A DNA stretch of 64,000 nt from Bufo bufo (taxonomy: Eukaryota > Chordata > Amphibia > Anura > Bufonidae): positions 33,763,748 through 33,827,747 of the forward strand of contig NC_053392.1 in assembly GCF_905171765.1 (NCBI RefSeq), in the 5' to 3' direction. Position numbers and translations under genes: made by a program. Under the pieces are notes generated by a model that saw nothing but the letters and a program-made list of their open reading frames with translations, did not search any database and was not told where the DNA came from. Positions within the stretch are counted from its first letter, which is position 1, and each line of letters starts with the position of its first letter. Shown here piece after piece: positions 25,140 through 35,524 of the stretch.

Positions 25140-25167
25140 CTTTAAGGTAACTCAGAATTCTACTTAC

Positions 25168-26529
25168 CTGTAAAGGGTTGAGTAGATCAAACAGGTAGTG
25201 CAGCCATTCACCATCATAATTTGTGAGCAGAGGGATCCCGATGGCCCAAGTCAACCCAAACTGTGGGGTGCAGAAGAGGACGGCCTTGGCCACCTTCTTC
25301 ACCACCTCTTCATCCTCATTCTTCACCTCTGAGATCGTTGGTCGGAGGAGCTTACGGATGACCATAACAAGAACCAGAACGTTCAATGACATGATGACTA
25401 TGGTGGGGACGATGAAGGCCATGGAGGCACCAGAACTGTTATTCAACCAGCATCCATCATCCCTCCTGTAATGATGAGGGTAGTAAGCCGCGAAGGTCCC
25501 CACCGCTATAGCCAAAGGGCACAGGTATCCCAGCACCACTGACAAAATCGTAAATTCTGTCATGGTCACGTGATGGAAAACAAAAACTAATCTGAGAACT
25601 AAACAAGTTCCTTGAACCAAGGTCCAAGCGAAGAAACCCAAGAGGGACAAGTGGGTGCAGAAGGTGAGGGCATCACAAAGCTTCTTCTGAGCATCAGGGT
25701 CAATGAAGCTTGAAACTAAGAAGGAGATATGGCTGATTAGGAGGAACATGGACATATGGAGGATGGTCATGTGCCTATGAAAGGCCATACCGTGATGGGT
25801 GCGTGTCAGCAGGATGACTTGGATGGAGACACAGATGAGAAGAGACACTGTGGAGACCATGAGTCCAGTCTTTGTCATACAATCCAGAGCTGGTGAATCT
25901 GCAAAGGATTTGGGTAGAGATCCTGACATAAGGATTGAGAATGATGTCAGATGGTGACACAAGCAGCTGGTGACTCCATCGAGGACTTGTGTTAGACAAC
26001 CCTTTGATGACCACTTATTGAGAATGAAATCCCAGAACACACATGTTGGGTTCTGGTCACAACTCTTGTTCTTACATGTGAAAGTCATATTGATGTCAGC
26101 CACGTGGTAAGTTCTATCGTTAAACCTCAAAACGTTTGTACGTATGTCGCTGGCCAAGGAGTAAGAAGAGCCTGGTTCTCCAGGACAGTTATACTGGCTG
26201 CTGAAGCTTCTATTCTGGGGTCTGAACGTCATAGACAACATGTTCACCAGACATCTAGGAGGATAATTAGTATCATCTCTGGGCAGTGACACCGTGGTCC
26301 CCGAGTCCACAGTGAGGACCCCATTATCTTCCAGAACATCACAGGGGGCCACGGAGCAGTGCAGGTCGAGTTGCCTGAAGGATACACTAAAGGAACGATC
26401 AGTGGTGTTCATGACCGATAGAAGGTTCTCGAGACACATCAGTAACTGAGGACCCAGGTTCTTCTCCAGACTGAATACAGGATCTGAGGAGATGGAGTGG
26501 ATCAGCTGGTCTGAGACTGCAAGCACTTT
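25168..26529 (-). CDS. adgrf3: ADGRF receptor, large exon: GAIN end, GPS, TM1 to TM7
   Basis: A single 454-codon exon. Acceptor TTTTTTCCTTCTAG, donor CAG|GTAAGT, phase 0 on both sides. In order: the second part of the GAIN domain (residues 1 to about 160); the GPS motif with its Cys/Trp pattern, including CVFWDF, GC, SCLCHHLTSF (about 162 to 200); then seven hydrophobic helices ending at NPLQ. Autoproteolysis is predicted in HHL|TSFSILM (Leu codon ends at 25948, Thr is 25945..25947), leaving a tethered agonist starting TSFSILM, which is the ADGRF-type Stachel sequence. TM2-ECL1 Cys (KLCDALTF) and ECL2 Cys (DDGCWLNN) are present, as is the WAIGIPLL-type TM6. One exon for GPS plus nearly all of the 7TM is typical of ADGRF genes. 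The frame is intact. The F3 assignment rests on the presence of rab10 in the same window. Confidence 0.95.
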
Positions 26530-27815
26530 CTAGAAGGAAAAAACATGGATAACCTTATTGGGTGCTTTCACACGGGGAGGACATGCTACAAATTTTCCAC
26601 GGTGGATTTGACCGCATGACTGTGAGTGAACGTAGGCTTACCCATGACTATGGTCATGAGTGTACACCCAAATACCCATGTGTTCTCAATCGGGGCACAA
26701 CTGTTGTTTTATCCTGTTCATTTGCTCTTTGTATCTCTTGGTTGTGTCTTGTTTGCAATTTGAGGTTATATTTTTATATCTTGTGTGTTCTTTATCTTGT
26801 CTTTTTATCTTTTTTATTATGCTTTTTGTCTATTTTTCCTTGGGCAACCTGTTTATTCTTGCACCTTCGAATCCACCAAAATTGTTGAGTTCAGCCCATA
26901 TTCATCTACTGTGTATGGCTGATTGTACCAGGGTGAGGTCCATGGCTGTGATGCTAGCTATATGGATTATATAGCTGTCCTGACAGCTATATCTAAACTA
27001 CTGCATGCACATGGATACACAACTGAGTATGGATGTGTCCTGAAAGCCACTGCTAGATGCCCTCCAGACCCCTTTGTACCACTCCAGAATCCTCTGGTCT
27101 CCTCCAGACTCCTCTGGTTTCCTCTGGTCTCCTCAAGACTCCTCTTGTCTTATTCAGACTCCTCTGTCCCCCTCCAGACTCCCCTGGTCCCCTCCAGACT
27201 CCTTTGGTCTCCTCAAGACTGATCTGGTCACCTCAAGATTGCTCTGGTCTCCTCAAGACTCCTCTGGTTTCCTCAAGACTCCTCTGGTCTCCTCAAGACT
27301 CCTCTGGTCCCCCTCCAGACTCTTCTCGTCTCCTCAAGACCCCTCTGTCATCTTCAGACCCTTCTGTCCTCTCCATACTTCTCTGTCCTCCTCTAGACTC
27401 TTCTGTCCTCTCCAGATCCATCTTTCTCATTCAAACCCCTCTGTCCTCTTTAAATTCCTCTGTCCCCCTCCAGACCCTTCTGTCCCCTTTCAGACCCCCC
27501 TTTCCTCTCCAGACTCCTCTGTCCTCCTTTCAGACACAACTGACAGCTGCTTATCTCCCCAAGAACAAAAATAATTGGCCAGGAGGAGTGTCCTGCTGTC
27601 TCTTACCACATGAATGTGTCATTACGACATCTAGCAGAATCCTTAAAAAATTATCTAGTCACAAATTAGACGTGACGCCCCCTCTAAATTTTTACCTGTG
27701 GCCTCCAGCCACCATCTGGGCCTGAGCGCTAATGTCAGCCTCTTATCTTGTTATATACATTGTGTGTATTTTGTTTGTGTAGTGGCTTTTGTCCATTCAT
27801 CCGCTCCTTACTCAC
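26530..27815. other. Intron with degenerate CTCCTCTGGT repeat
   Basis: Intron between two GAIN exons. 27066..27535 is a pyrimidine-rich degenerate tandem repeat of about 16 to 20 bases with words such as CAGACTCCTCTGGTCTCCTC. Plus-strand frames of 166 and 222 codons there are repeat translations. 26530..27060 is unique and T-rich, and I see no exon in it. Confidence 0.7.
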
Positions 27816-27986
27816 TTTTACCGTGTCCACGTCTAGGCGCAGGTCGCTCCGCTGAGCGTTTCTTGTGATGTTACCCAAAACATACAGGACTAATGGCAGG
27901 TCATCCTGCTCAAACCCAGAGGAGGTGAGTGCGAGGAAACTGGAGAGCGACTGCAGGACGCTGTCCTCTACAAGGCTTAACAGGTT
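27816..27986 (-). CDS. adgrf3: ADGRF receptor, GAIN domain exon
   Basis: A 57-codon exon, phase 0 on both sides. Acceptor CATTACCTATTGCAG; donor AAA|GTGAGT (27810..27815). It encodes NLLSLVEDSVLQSLSSFLAL, then TSSGFEQDDLPLVLYVLGNI and TRNAQRSDLRLDVDTVK. The alternating hydrophobic pattern is helical, as expected for GAIN subdomain A. One N-glycosylation site (NIT) is present. It joins in frame to KVLAVSDQLIH at the start of the next exon. Confidence 0.85.
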
Positions 27987-28155
27987 CTGCAATAGGTAAT
28001 GTAGATTATATACATTATAAGACGTACACATTATTAATGGGAACTACAGGATGCTGCCCCCTACAGAGCGCTGCCGGTATTGCAAATGGAAATGTAGCTT
28101 TTATATAATGCTGCATGTTCTAAACTCCCCTGACACATGGCACTTCCCTCTTTAA

Positions 28156-28640
28156 AGGTGATAGACACCTTTGGGGGGCTATTGTTTTTTTTATTACTGC
28201 ATTGTACTCATTTTAAGCTAAAAATATTTTTATCAGTTGGTCTTTATTAAAAATATTGAGCCATTTTCTGCATACAGCTTTGAGTTTCTCTATTAGCAGG
28301 ATCGCAATTTTCTCTTTGTTCTGTCAGGCAGCTCAGCTGACGGCTCCTGATCTCTGACCTCCTAAACACTCATTATAGCTCAGTCCTTATCTTACTGATA
28401 AGAATGTGACTTAAATAAGTGTTTATGGCCTCTTAGTAGTTTAGAAATAAGGTTAATTAGATGACCTGCACAAAGTGAAAGTAAAAAGTACCAGTCACAG
28501 AGCTAGAATACCAGTTAACCCTTTGTGACAAAAACGGCCCAATAATTTTAATAAAGACCAATTGGAAAAATAATTTTTAGCCCAAAAAGAGTAAAATCCA
28601 ATCATTAAAAAAAAATTGCCCCCAAAGGTGTACATTGCCT
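28156..28640. mobile_element. TTAA-flanked MITE (AGG...CCT ends), 485 bp
   Basis: Left end TTAA|AGGTGATAGACACCTTTGG, right end inverted AGGCAATGTACACCTTTGG|TTAA. Both sides are flanked by TTAA (28152..28155 and 28641..28644). A 4-bp TTAA duplication with AGG-starting inverted termini points to a Kolobok- or piggyBac-like nonautonomous element. Interior AT-rich, noncoding. The element at 40596..41351 has the same end structure. Confidence 0.7.
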
Positions 28641-28840
28641 TTAAGTAGTCAGGAATGCAGCTAGCTGTGTCCTTACAGACTTCACCAAATTACTCAAGAT
28701 GCATATGTCATGGCGGAGCACGCGGCTGCAAGAAAAAGTAAGTGAACCCTTTGAAATCACCTGGGTTTTTGCATTAATTACTAATGTGGTCTAATTGTTA
28801 TCTAAATTACAAACATACAACATTTTGCTGGAGATAAAAG

Positions 28841-31828
28841 GGGGGTCCTGACCATAGGAGCTTACAATCTATAAAAGGAGATACAAGACCATAGGAGCTT
28901 ACAATCTATAAGAGGACATACAAGAGGTGGAGGAAGAGTCCTGTCCATAGGAGCTTACAATCTATAAGAGGAGATACAAGAGACGGAGGATGAGGAAGAG
29001 TCCTGACCATAGGAGCTTACAATCTATAAGATGAGATACAAGAGGAGGTGGAGGAGGAAGAGTCCTGACCATAAGAGCTTACAATCTATAAGAGGAGATA
29101 CAAGAGGCGGAGGATGAGGAAAAGTCCTGACCATAGGAGCTTACAATCTATAAGAGGAGATACAAGAGGTGGTGAAGAAGGAAGAGTCCTGACCATAGGA
29201 GCTTACAATCTATAAGAGGAGATACAAGAGGTGGAGGATGAGGAGGAGTCCTGACCATAGGAGCTTACAATCTATAAGAGGAGATACAAGAGGTGGTGGA
29301 GAAGGAAGAGTCCTGACCACAGGAGCTTACAATCTATAAGAGGAGATACAAGAGGTGGAGGATGAGGAGGAGTCCTGACCATAGGAGCTTACAATCTATA
29401 AGAGGAGATACAAGAGGCGGAGGATGAGGAAGAGTCTTGACCATAGGAGCTTACAATCTATAAGAGGAGATACAAGAGGAGGAGGAAGAGTCCTGACCAT
29501 AGGAGCTTACAATCTATAAGAGGAGATACAAGAGGCGGAGGATGAGGAAGAGTCCTGACCATAGGAGCTTACAATCTATAAGAGGAGATACAAGAGGTGG
29601 TGGATGAGGAAGAGTCCTGACCATAGGAGCTTACAATCTATAAGAGGAGATACAAGAGGTGGAGGATGAGGAGGAGTCCTGACCATAGGAGCTTACAATC
29701 TATAAGAGGAGATACAAGAGGCGGAGGATGAGGAAGAGTCCTGACCATAGGAGCTTACAATCTATAAGAGGAGATACAAGAGGTGGAGGATGAGGAGGAG
29801 TCCTGACCATAGGAGCTTACAATCTATAAGAGGAGATACAGGAGGTGGTGGATGAGGAAGAGTCCTGACCATAGGAGCTTACAATCTATAAGAGGAGATA
29901 CAAGAGGAGGAGGAAGAGTCCTGACCATAGGAGCTTACAATCTATAAGAGGAGATACAAGAGGTGGTGGAGAAGGAAGAGTCCTGACCATAGGAGCTTAC
30001 AATCTATAAGAGGAGATACAAGAGGTGGAGGATCAGGAGGAGTCCTGACCATAGGAGCTTACAATCTATAAGAGGAGATACAAGAGGCGGAGGATGAGGA
30101 AGAGTCTTGACCATAGGAGCTTACAATCTATAAGAGGAGATACAAGAGGAGGAGGAAGAGTCCTGACCATAGGAGCTTACAATCTATAAGAGGAGATACA
30201 AGAGGTGGTAGATGAGGAAGAGTCCTGACCATAGGAGCTTACAATCTATAAGAGAAGATACAAGAGGCGGAGGATGAGGAAGAGTCCTGACCATAGGAGC
30301 TTACAATCTATAAGAGGAGATACAAGAGGTGGTGGATGAGGAAGAGTCCTGACCATAGGAGCTTACAATCTATAAGAGGAGATACAAGAGATGGTGGAGG
30401 AGGTAGAGTCCTGACCATAGGAGCTTACAATCTATAAGAGGAGATACAAGAGGCGGAGGATGAGGAAGAGTCCTGACCATAGGAGCTCACAATCTATAAG
30501 AGGAGGAGGAAGAGTCCTGACCATAGGAGCTTACAATCTATAAAAGGAGATACAAGAGGAGGAGAAAGAGTCCTGACCATATGAGCTTACAGTCTATAAG
30601 AGGAGATACAAGAGGTGGTGGAGAAGGAAGAGTCCTGACCATAGGAGCTTACAATCTATAAGAAGAGATACAAGAGGTGGAGGATGAGTCCTGACCATAG
30701 GAGCTTACAATCTATAAGAGGAGATACAAGAGGCGGAAGATGAGGAAGAGTCCTGACCATAGGAGCTTACAATCTATTAGAGAAGATACAAGAGGTGGAG
30801 GATGAGGAGGAGTCCTGATTATAGGAGCTTACAATCTATAAGAGGAGATACAAGAGGTGGTGGAGGAGGAAGAGTCCTGACCATAGGAGCTTACAATCTA
30901 TAATAGGAGATACAAGAGGTGGAGGATGAGGAAGAGTCCTGACCATAGGAGCTTACAATCTATAAGAGGAGATACAAGAGGTGGTGGAGGAGGAAGAGTC
31001 CTGACCATAGGAGCTTACAATCTATAAGAGGAGATACAAGAGGTGGTGGAGAAGGAAGAGTCCTGACCATAGGAGCTTACAATCTATAAGAGGAGATACA
31101 AGAGGCGGAGGATGAGGAAGAGTCCTGACCATAGGAGCTTACAATCTATAAGAGGAGATACAAGAGGAGGTGGAGGAGGAAGAGTCCTGACCATAGGAGC
31201 TTACAATCTATAAGAGGAGATACAAGAGGCGGAGGATGAGGAAGAGTCTGACCATAGGAGCTTACAATCTATAAGAGGAGATACAAGAGGTGGTGAAGAA
31301 GGAAGAGTCCTGACCATAGGAGCTTACAATCTATAAGAGGAGATACAAGAGGCGGAGGAAGAGTCCTGACCATAGGAGCTTACAATCTATAAGAGGAGAT
31401 ACAAGAGGTGGGGGATGAGGAAGAGTCCTGACCATAGGAGCTTACAATCTATAAGAGAAGATACAAGAGGTGGAGAATGAGGAAGAGTCCTGATTATAGG
31501 AGCTTACAATCTATAAGAGGAGATACAAAAGGTGGAGGATGAAGAAGAGTCCTGACCATAGAAGCTTATAATCTATAAGAGGAGATACAAGAAGGGGGTT
31601 ATGAGAAAGAGACCTGACCATAGGAGCTTACAATCTATAAGAGGAGATACAAGAAGGGGGTTATGAGAAAGAGACCTGACCATAGGAGCTTACAATCTAT
31701 AAGAGGAGATACAAGAAGGGGGTTATGAGAAAGAGACCTGACCATAGGAGCTTACAATCTACAAGAGGAGGAGGAAGTGTCCTGATCATAGGAGCTTACA
31801 ATCTATGAAAAGATATAAGAGGTGACGG
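28841..31828. repeat. 62-bp minisatellite, about 3 kb
   Basis: About 48 units built on GTCCTGACCATAGGAGCTTA, CAATCTATAAGAGGAGATAC and AAGAGGTGGAGGATGAGGAAGA-like ends. The purine-rich tail varies in length, giving units of 43 to 65 bp. Three units at 31590..31750 share a distinct AGAAGGGGGTTATGAGAAAG tail. It lies in the intron between the two GAIN exons and ends 15 bp before the donor side of the exon at 31843. Noncoding. Confidence 0.97.
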
Positions 31829-31842
31829 ATATAGTGACTGAC

Positions 31843-31904
31843 CTGAGCTATCTGTTCCAGTGATAGCTGCAGACTGGTCCCAGCAGTGGACAATATATCA
31901 GATC
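31843..31904 (-). CDS. adgrf3: ADGRF receptor, short linker/GAIN-start exon
   Basis: A 62-base exon: two bases completing a Gly codon, then 20 codons, SDILSTAGTSLQLSLEQIAQ. Acceptor ATCCCCTACCAG, phase 1; donor CAG|GTCAGT, phase 0. Joined downstream it reads ...LEQIAQ-NLLSLVEDS, a continuous amphipathic helix at the start of the GAIN domain. It is too short for ordinary ORF finding, but the phase fit on both sides and the helix continuity support it. Confidence 0.78.
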
Positions 31905-32586
31905 CTGGTAGGGGATATAAATCAGGATCAGTTGTGAAATGGAAATATCAGAGATTACAATGTGACTTTATTTGACAGATTATACAAATGTCTCCTTATC
32001 CCCAGTTTAGCAGTTGATGGAATGTGGATAATAAGAAGCACATTTGGTGTGAGATGAAGGAGAAGTAGATATAGAATTACTGGGAGCTGGAGGGACAGAG
32101 CTGCCACGAACAGTCCAAACTATGTCACAGGGGGGGGGGAGGGGTCTTCTGCTTGTCACCTCCCTTATATTGTCTAGTCTAGAATGCTCCACCTTAGGAC
32201 AGGGTGGGGGGTATTATTTCTCCTGAATTCGGTATCTGACTACTCTACTTGACCGCCCTTGTAATGACATTTATTGATACTAAGTTCAATGAGTTTCACC
32301 TTCTGTTGGGTCCCAGAGATCTACGAGGGTCTGAAGCCAGGCTTGGCTCAGAGCCTTTGATACAGAATGTGGGAATTTATGTGGACAGACTGATTTGTTG
32401 TAGAAGTTTTATGGATCAACGCTGAGAGAGGTTTCCCACCCGCGAGTATAGACACCAAGGCCCTTTATTGCCCTCTCCCACAGGGCTGGGCTGGAGGCAG
32501 AGAGATATTTTTGGAGGACACACACTTTTTAAGGCTTACACTCTGACTCACATAATGACTTTGTTCTGGAATCGTTCAGTTTTATT
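31905..32586. other. Intronic unique sequence
   Basis: Nothing recognisable except a G-run near 32130 and sequence leading into the Penelope-like RT fragment. The minus frame at 32007..32192 has no family features. Confidence 0.5.
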
Positions 32587-32827
32587 TTGCAGAGGAATTT
32601 CTTTCTGCAAGGTTTTTGTGAAATCTTCCACCAGTGCAGGGGCACCGCTATGGGGGCTGCTATGACCCCATGTATGCAAATCTGCTTCTGGGCTGATGGT
32701 AGGACACCATGGTGTTTACTGATGAACCTGGAGGTTACACAGAAGTTCATCGATGACCTCTTTCTTCTGATTTTATTCACAGACCAAACGTTAGTCTTAT
32801 ATTTACGTTTAACTGACATTCATTCAG
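32587..32827 (+). pseudogene. Penelope-like element reverse transcriptase fragment
   Basis: The plus-strand frame contains HQCRGTAMGAAMTPC followed about 30 residues later by QKFIDDLFLLI. The block (Q)xRGTAMGxxxxPxxA plus FIDDL is the palm-domain signature of Penelope-like element (PLE) reverse transcriptases, the DD being catalytic. Only about 80 codons survive; no N-terminal part or GIY-YIG nuclease is seen. It lies antisense to the host receptor gene, inside an intron. A PLE-type hammerhead motif lies about 800 bp downstream. Confidence 0.65.
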
Positions 32828-33076
32828 GTATCAGATCCTGGTATGCTTTGATTATTTTGGTTTGTGCCCTGTCCTGTGTCTTCTCCTCCTTTCCTTGGTC
32901 TCCTAACGATCTGTTTTATTTCATACAATACCCGTTCCGCTCTCCCCTTCCATCATCTAAACTTATGTGAGTGGATAAGTGGATATGGGGCCTTCTTGGG
33001 TGCTGGGCCCCAGTAGCAGCTACTATTCCTTATGGTATTTATGATTTGGACCTAACCTGGGTAAGGTTATTTAACA

Positions 33077-34295
33077 AATTTATTAACAAATGCCTGAACA
33101 GGCGATGAAACCTATCTTGACCCAGGTTGAAATTAATACTTCACTTTTATTATTGCATAGGCTAAAATCTAAATGTGAGCAAGTGCAATTTTTTTTTTTA
33201 TTAACAAACCAAAAAGTGTTAAAAATACAGTCGCCACTCCACTGGTGGATGCGAGTGTTGATCAGTGACGGGGGCGCGGAGATGTGCACTATCTCCCACC
33301 CTTTCATTTTAAATACAAAGTGCTTCCGTATCACTGTTTGCAGAGCTATTGCTGACTAAATTAGGTTGTCAATGCAACAGTGTAAAGCAGTGGGAACCAA
33401 TGTGCGTCAATCCACTATCGAAAAAGCACACTTAGCAAAAACATGTGCTTTCAGACTAACATGGAGCCTGATGGCAATTAGCCCTGCAAGCAGAGACAGA
33501 CACAGTTTTGATGCCGTGTCCATCCAAGGCTCATTAATGAACCAAGCATTAGAGTATAGTCCAGCCGGACTATCATTAACTGATTCGCAGTGGGGTGGAA
33601 GCTGCGTTTAAAAGCTAAAACTGCCCCCCGACATGTTTCACCAGAATTCTGGCTTCTTCAGGGGTAAATGGGCAGCAAAGAGTATCCTCATCCGACTGGA
33701 GGATTAAATACATAGTGTTTGGATTGACACAACTAGCGTCCTATCACATTCGGGGCAAGATAGATGACCAACCAATTGTATTAGAAAACACCCACCCACA
33801 GAAGGGGGGAAAGGCCAATCCCAGTCGTCTACTTTGCGCTGCGCACTAGGTACCTGCGTGAGCACTTAGAACAGAAGAGCTCATGTTGTTAGACTACGCT
33901 TGCGCTGCGCTAGACAAGGATGCGCACAGACTCTACCCAAGAGGGGGGAATCCTGCGCGGACGACAGCTGCGCTTACACTTAGAGTGGAAAGCTCATATT
34001 GTTAGAACTGCGCATTTGCTGCGCAGCACAGTGATGCGCATGGACTCTACCCCAGAATGTGAGCACCTTATGGTTTTTTTCTAACTTTAAAGTGTCAACT
34101 GATACCTATACGATTGTACATTTATTGAGCCAAAAATAAGTGTACCTCAAGTACTGTGTTGATTATTAATAACGTTTCCTGTTGGTATATCTAGTACATT
34201 TAGATTTTAGCCTATGCAATAATAAAAGTGAAGTATTAATTTCAACCTGGGTCAAGATAGGTTTCATCGCCTGTTCAGGCATTTGTTAATAAATT
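33077..34295. mobile_element. 1.2-kb element with 99-bp inverted termini
   Basis: 33077..33175 and 34197..34295 are practically perfect inverted copies, each starting AATTTATTAACAAATGCCTG. The interior has no long ORF. It contains the hammerhead-like motif on the minus strand and two diverged copies of a roughly 125-bp block rich in CTGCGC at about 33840..34040. It could be a PLE with inverted pseudo-LTRs or a composite. GCTACTATTCCT occurs on both flanks (about 33018 and 34296). Confidence 0.75.
33624..33664 (-). ncRNA. Minimal hammerhead-ribozyme-like motif
   Basis: Read on the minus strand: CCC, CUGAAGA (core CUGANGA, 33661 to 33655), a helix II hairpin formed by CCAG-AAUU-CUGG, GAAAC, AU, GUC, then GGGGGG. 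CCC and GGG form helix I; AC and GU form a 2-bp helix III; the predicted cut follows the C of GUC (33630). All invariant core bases (CUGANGA, GAAA, UH) are present. Such type I hammerheads with a tiny helix III are known from Penelope-like elements. One extra A before helix II weakens it. Confidence 0.6.
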
Positions 34296-34385
34296 AGCTA
34301 CTATTCCTGTTACACTGGTGGTTTCACCCTTTACGATAACCATGGTCTTCAAGGAGCGTATGAGCCATCTACAGAATCTACTTAC

Positions 34386-34805
34386 CGGCATATGCAGTGA
34401 AGACTGAAACGGGCGACGTTGTACTGCCCTGGGTTGTAGCTGTGTGTAATGTCATCTCTGAGGCCATGGGTGAGACATTTGTGGTGGTTGATGAGGTCAT
34501 GGATGAGACATTTGTGGTGGTTGATGATGTCATGGGTGAGACATTTGTAGTAGATGATGGAGTGGTGGTTGATGAGGTCATGGATGAGACATTTGTGGTG
34601 GTTGATGAGGTCATGGATGAGACATTTGTAGTGGATGATGGAGTGGTGGTTGATGAGGTCATGGATGAGACATTTGTAGTGGATGATTGAGCGGTGGTGG
34701 TTGATGAGGTCATGGATGAGATGTTTGTAGTGGATGATGGAGCGGTGGTGGATGATGTCATGTTGTCTTGTGTTCCAGAGGCCAATATTGGAGAGTTCAC
34801 GGAGG
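34386..34805 (-). CDS. adgrf3: ADGRF receptor, mucin-like Ser/Thr exon
   Basis: A 420-base exon with symmetric phase 1-1. Acceptor TGTTCTTCTCCACAG, donor G|GTAAGT (34380..34385). It encodes about 139 residues rich in Ser, Thr, Met and Asn, with repeated TSSTTTNVSSM and TTPSSTTNVSSM units. This is dense in O-glycosylation sites, with many NVS sequons for N-glycosylation. Such a stretch would form a stiff, extended stalk between the FN2 modules and the GAIN domain. Internal 30- to 75-bp DNA repeats show it grows by slippage, so length is likely polymorphic. The alternative minus frame (HDLINHHKCLIHD type) is a shadow; the splice phases choose this one. Confidence 0.8.
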
Positions 34806-35012
34806 CTGTGGAGAAGAACATCCATTATACATCTTGTATCTACACAAATTGTGTGATTGAGTCTCTTCTAAATCTCTTGTGCTAACCTGATAGGTACCAT
34901 GAAGCTCCAGGGTCTCACCTCCATATATTATACTATAACTTATATATTATACTGGTGTCTTCATATGTGGCAGAGGGGAGCCGTCGGGCACCAGGACCTG
35001 GGTGTGACTTAC

Positions 35013-35171
35013 ATGGAGCAGAGCAGAAGGCCTCTATATATCCATTGTAGTATGTTCCGGATACCGTACAGTAGGTGGAAGCCCCGGTGGTATCAATAGG
35101 ACTGATCAGGCAGAACGAGGTGCTTCTGTTACTGGAGGACACAGGGGAGCAGTCAGAGTTCCCAAATATCC
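35013..35171 (-). CDS. adgrf3: ADGRF receptor, Cys-rich exon (FN2-like module?)
   Basis: A 159-base exon, phase 1-1. Acceptor GCGGTTTATTGTAG, donor T|GTAAGT. It encodes IFGNSDCSPVSSSNRSTSFC, then LISPIDTTGASTYC, TVSGTYYNGYIEAFC, SAP. Four Cys are spaced 12, 13 and 14 residues apart, close to the spacing of fibronectin type II modules, but the CxFPF start and WGFC end are not conserved. It may be a diverged second FN2 module or an unrelated small disulphide domain. One NRS sequon. It joins both neighbours in phase. Confidence 0.72.
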
Positions 35172-35294
35172 CTACAATAAACCGCAAACGCATTAACATC
35201 CGGCTCCTCAAGTCTTAACCAGGAATTCTGTGGGATTTAAGCTCCACATGTTAATACAGGACAGACATATAGGATTACCCGTAGATTTTATCAC

Positions 35295-35459
35295 CTGATT
35301 CAATGCAGAATCCCCATAGCAAATCTGTGTCGTAGTTGAGACTGTGTGCACACCAGTAAAAGCCTGTCGCCCCGTTACTGGTGCACTGGAAGTAGTAGGT
35401 CCCATTAAAAATAAATGGGAATGTGCAGATGCCAAATGACGGAGATGCTAATGTCGGAA
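35295..35459 (-). CDS. adgrf3: ADGRF receptor, fibronectin type II module exon
   Basis: A 165-base exon, phase 1-1, as expected for a shuffled extracellular module. Acceptor CTCTCCTGTGTTTAG, donor G|GTGATA. It encodes PTLASPSFGICTFPFIFNG, then TYYFQCTSNGATGFYWC, AHSLNYDTDLLWGFC, IES. The FN2 signature is complete: CxFPFxFxGxxYxxC, then WC, then NYDxDxxWGFC, with all four Cys and the aromatic core. FN2 modules bind collagen or other ligands. I know of no FN2 module in the standard description of ADGRF receptors. The next upstream exon in phase 1 was not found. Confidence 0.88.
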
Positions 35460-35524
35460 CTAAACACAGGAGAGGAATGACAGAAAGATTAGAATTACAT
35501 GGAAAGACATTTCTGCAAGCCAAT

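Noticed and set aside
25223..25471. Plus-strand ORFs opposite the 7TM exon
   Set aside because: Antisense shadows of a well-supported coding exon.
34382..34825. Minus ORF in the other frame of the mucin exon (HDLINHHKCLIHD)
   Set aside because: The splice phases at both ends select the Ser/Thr frame; this one is a shadow.
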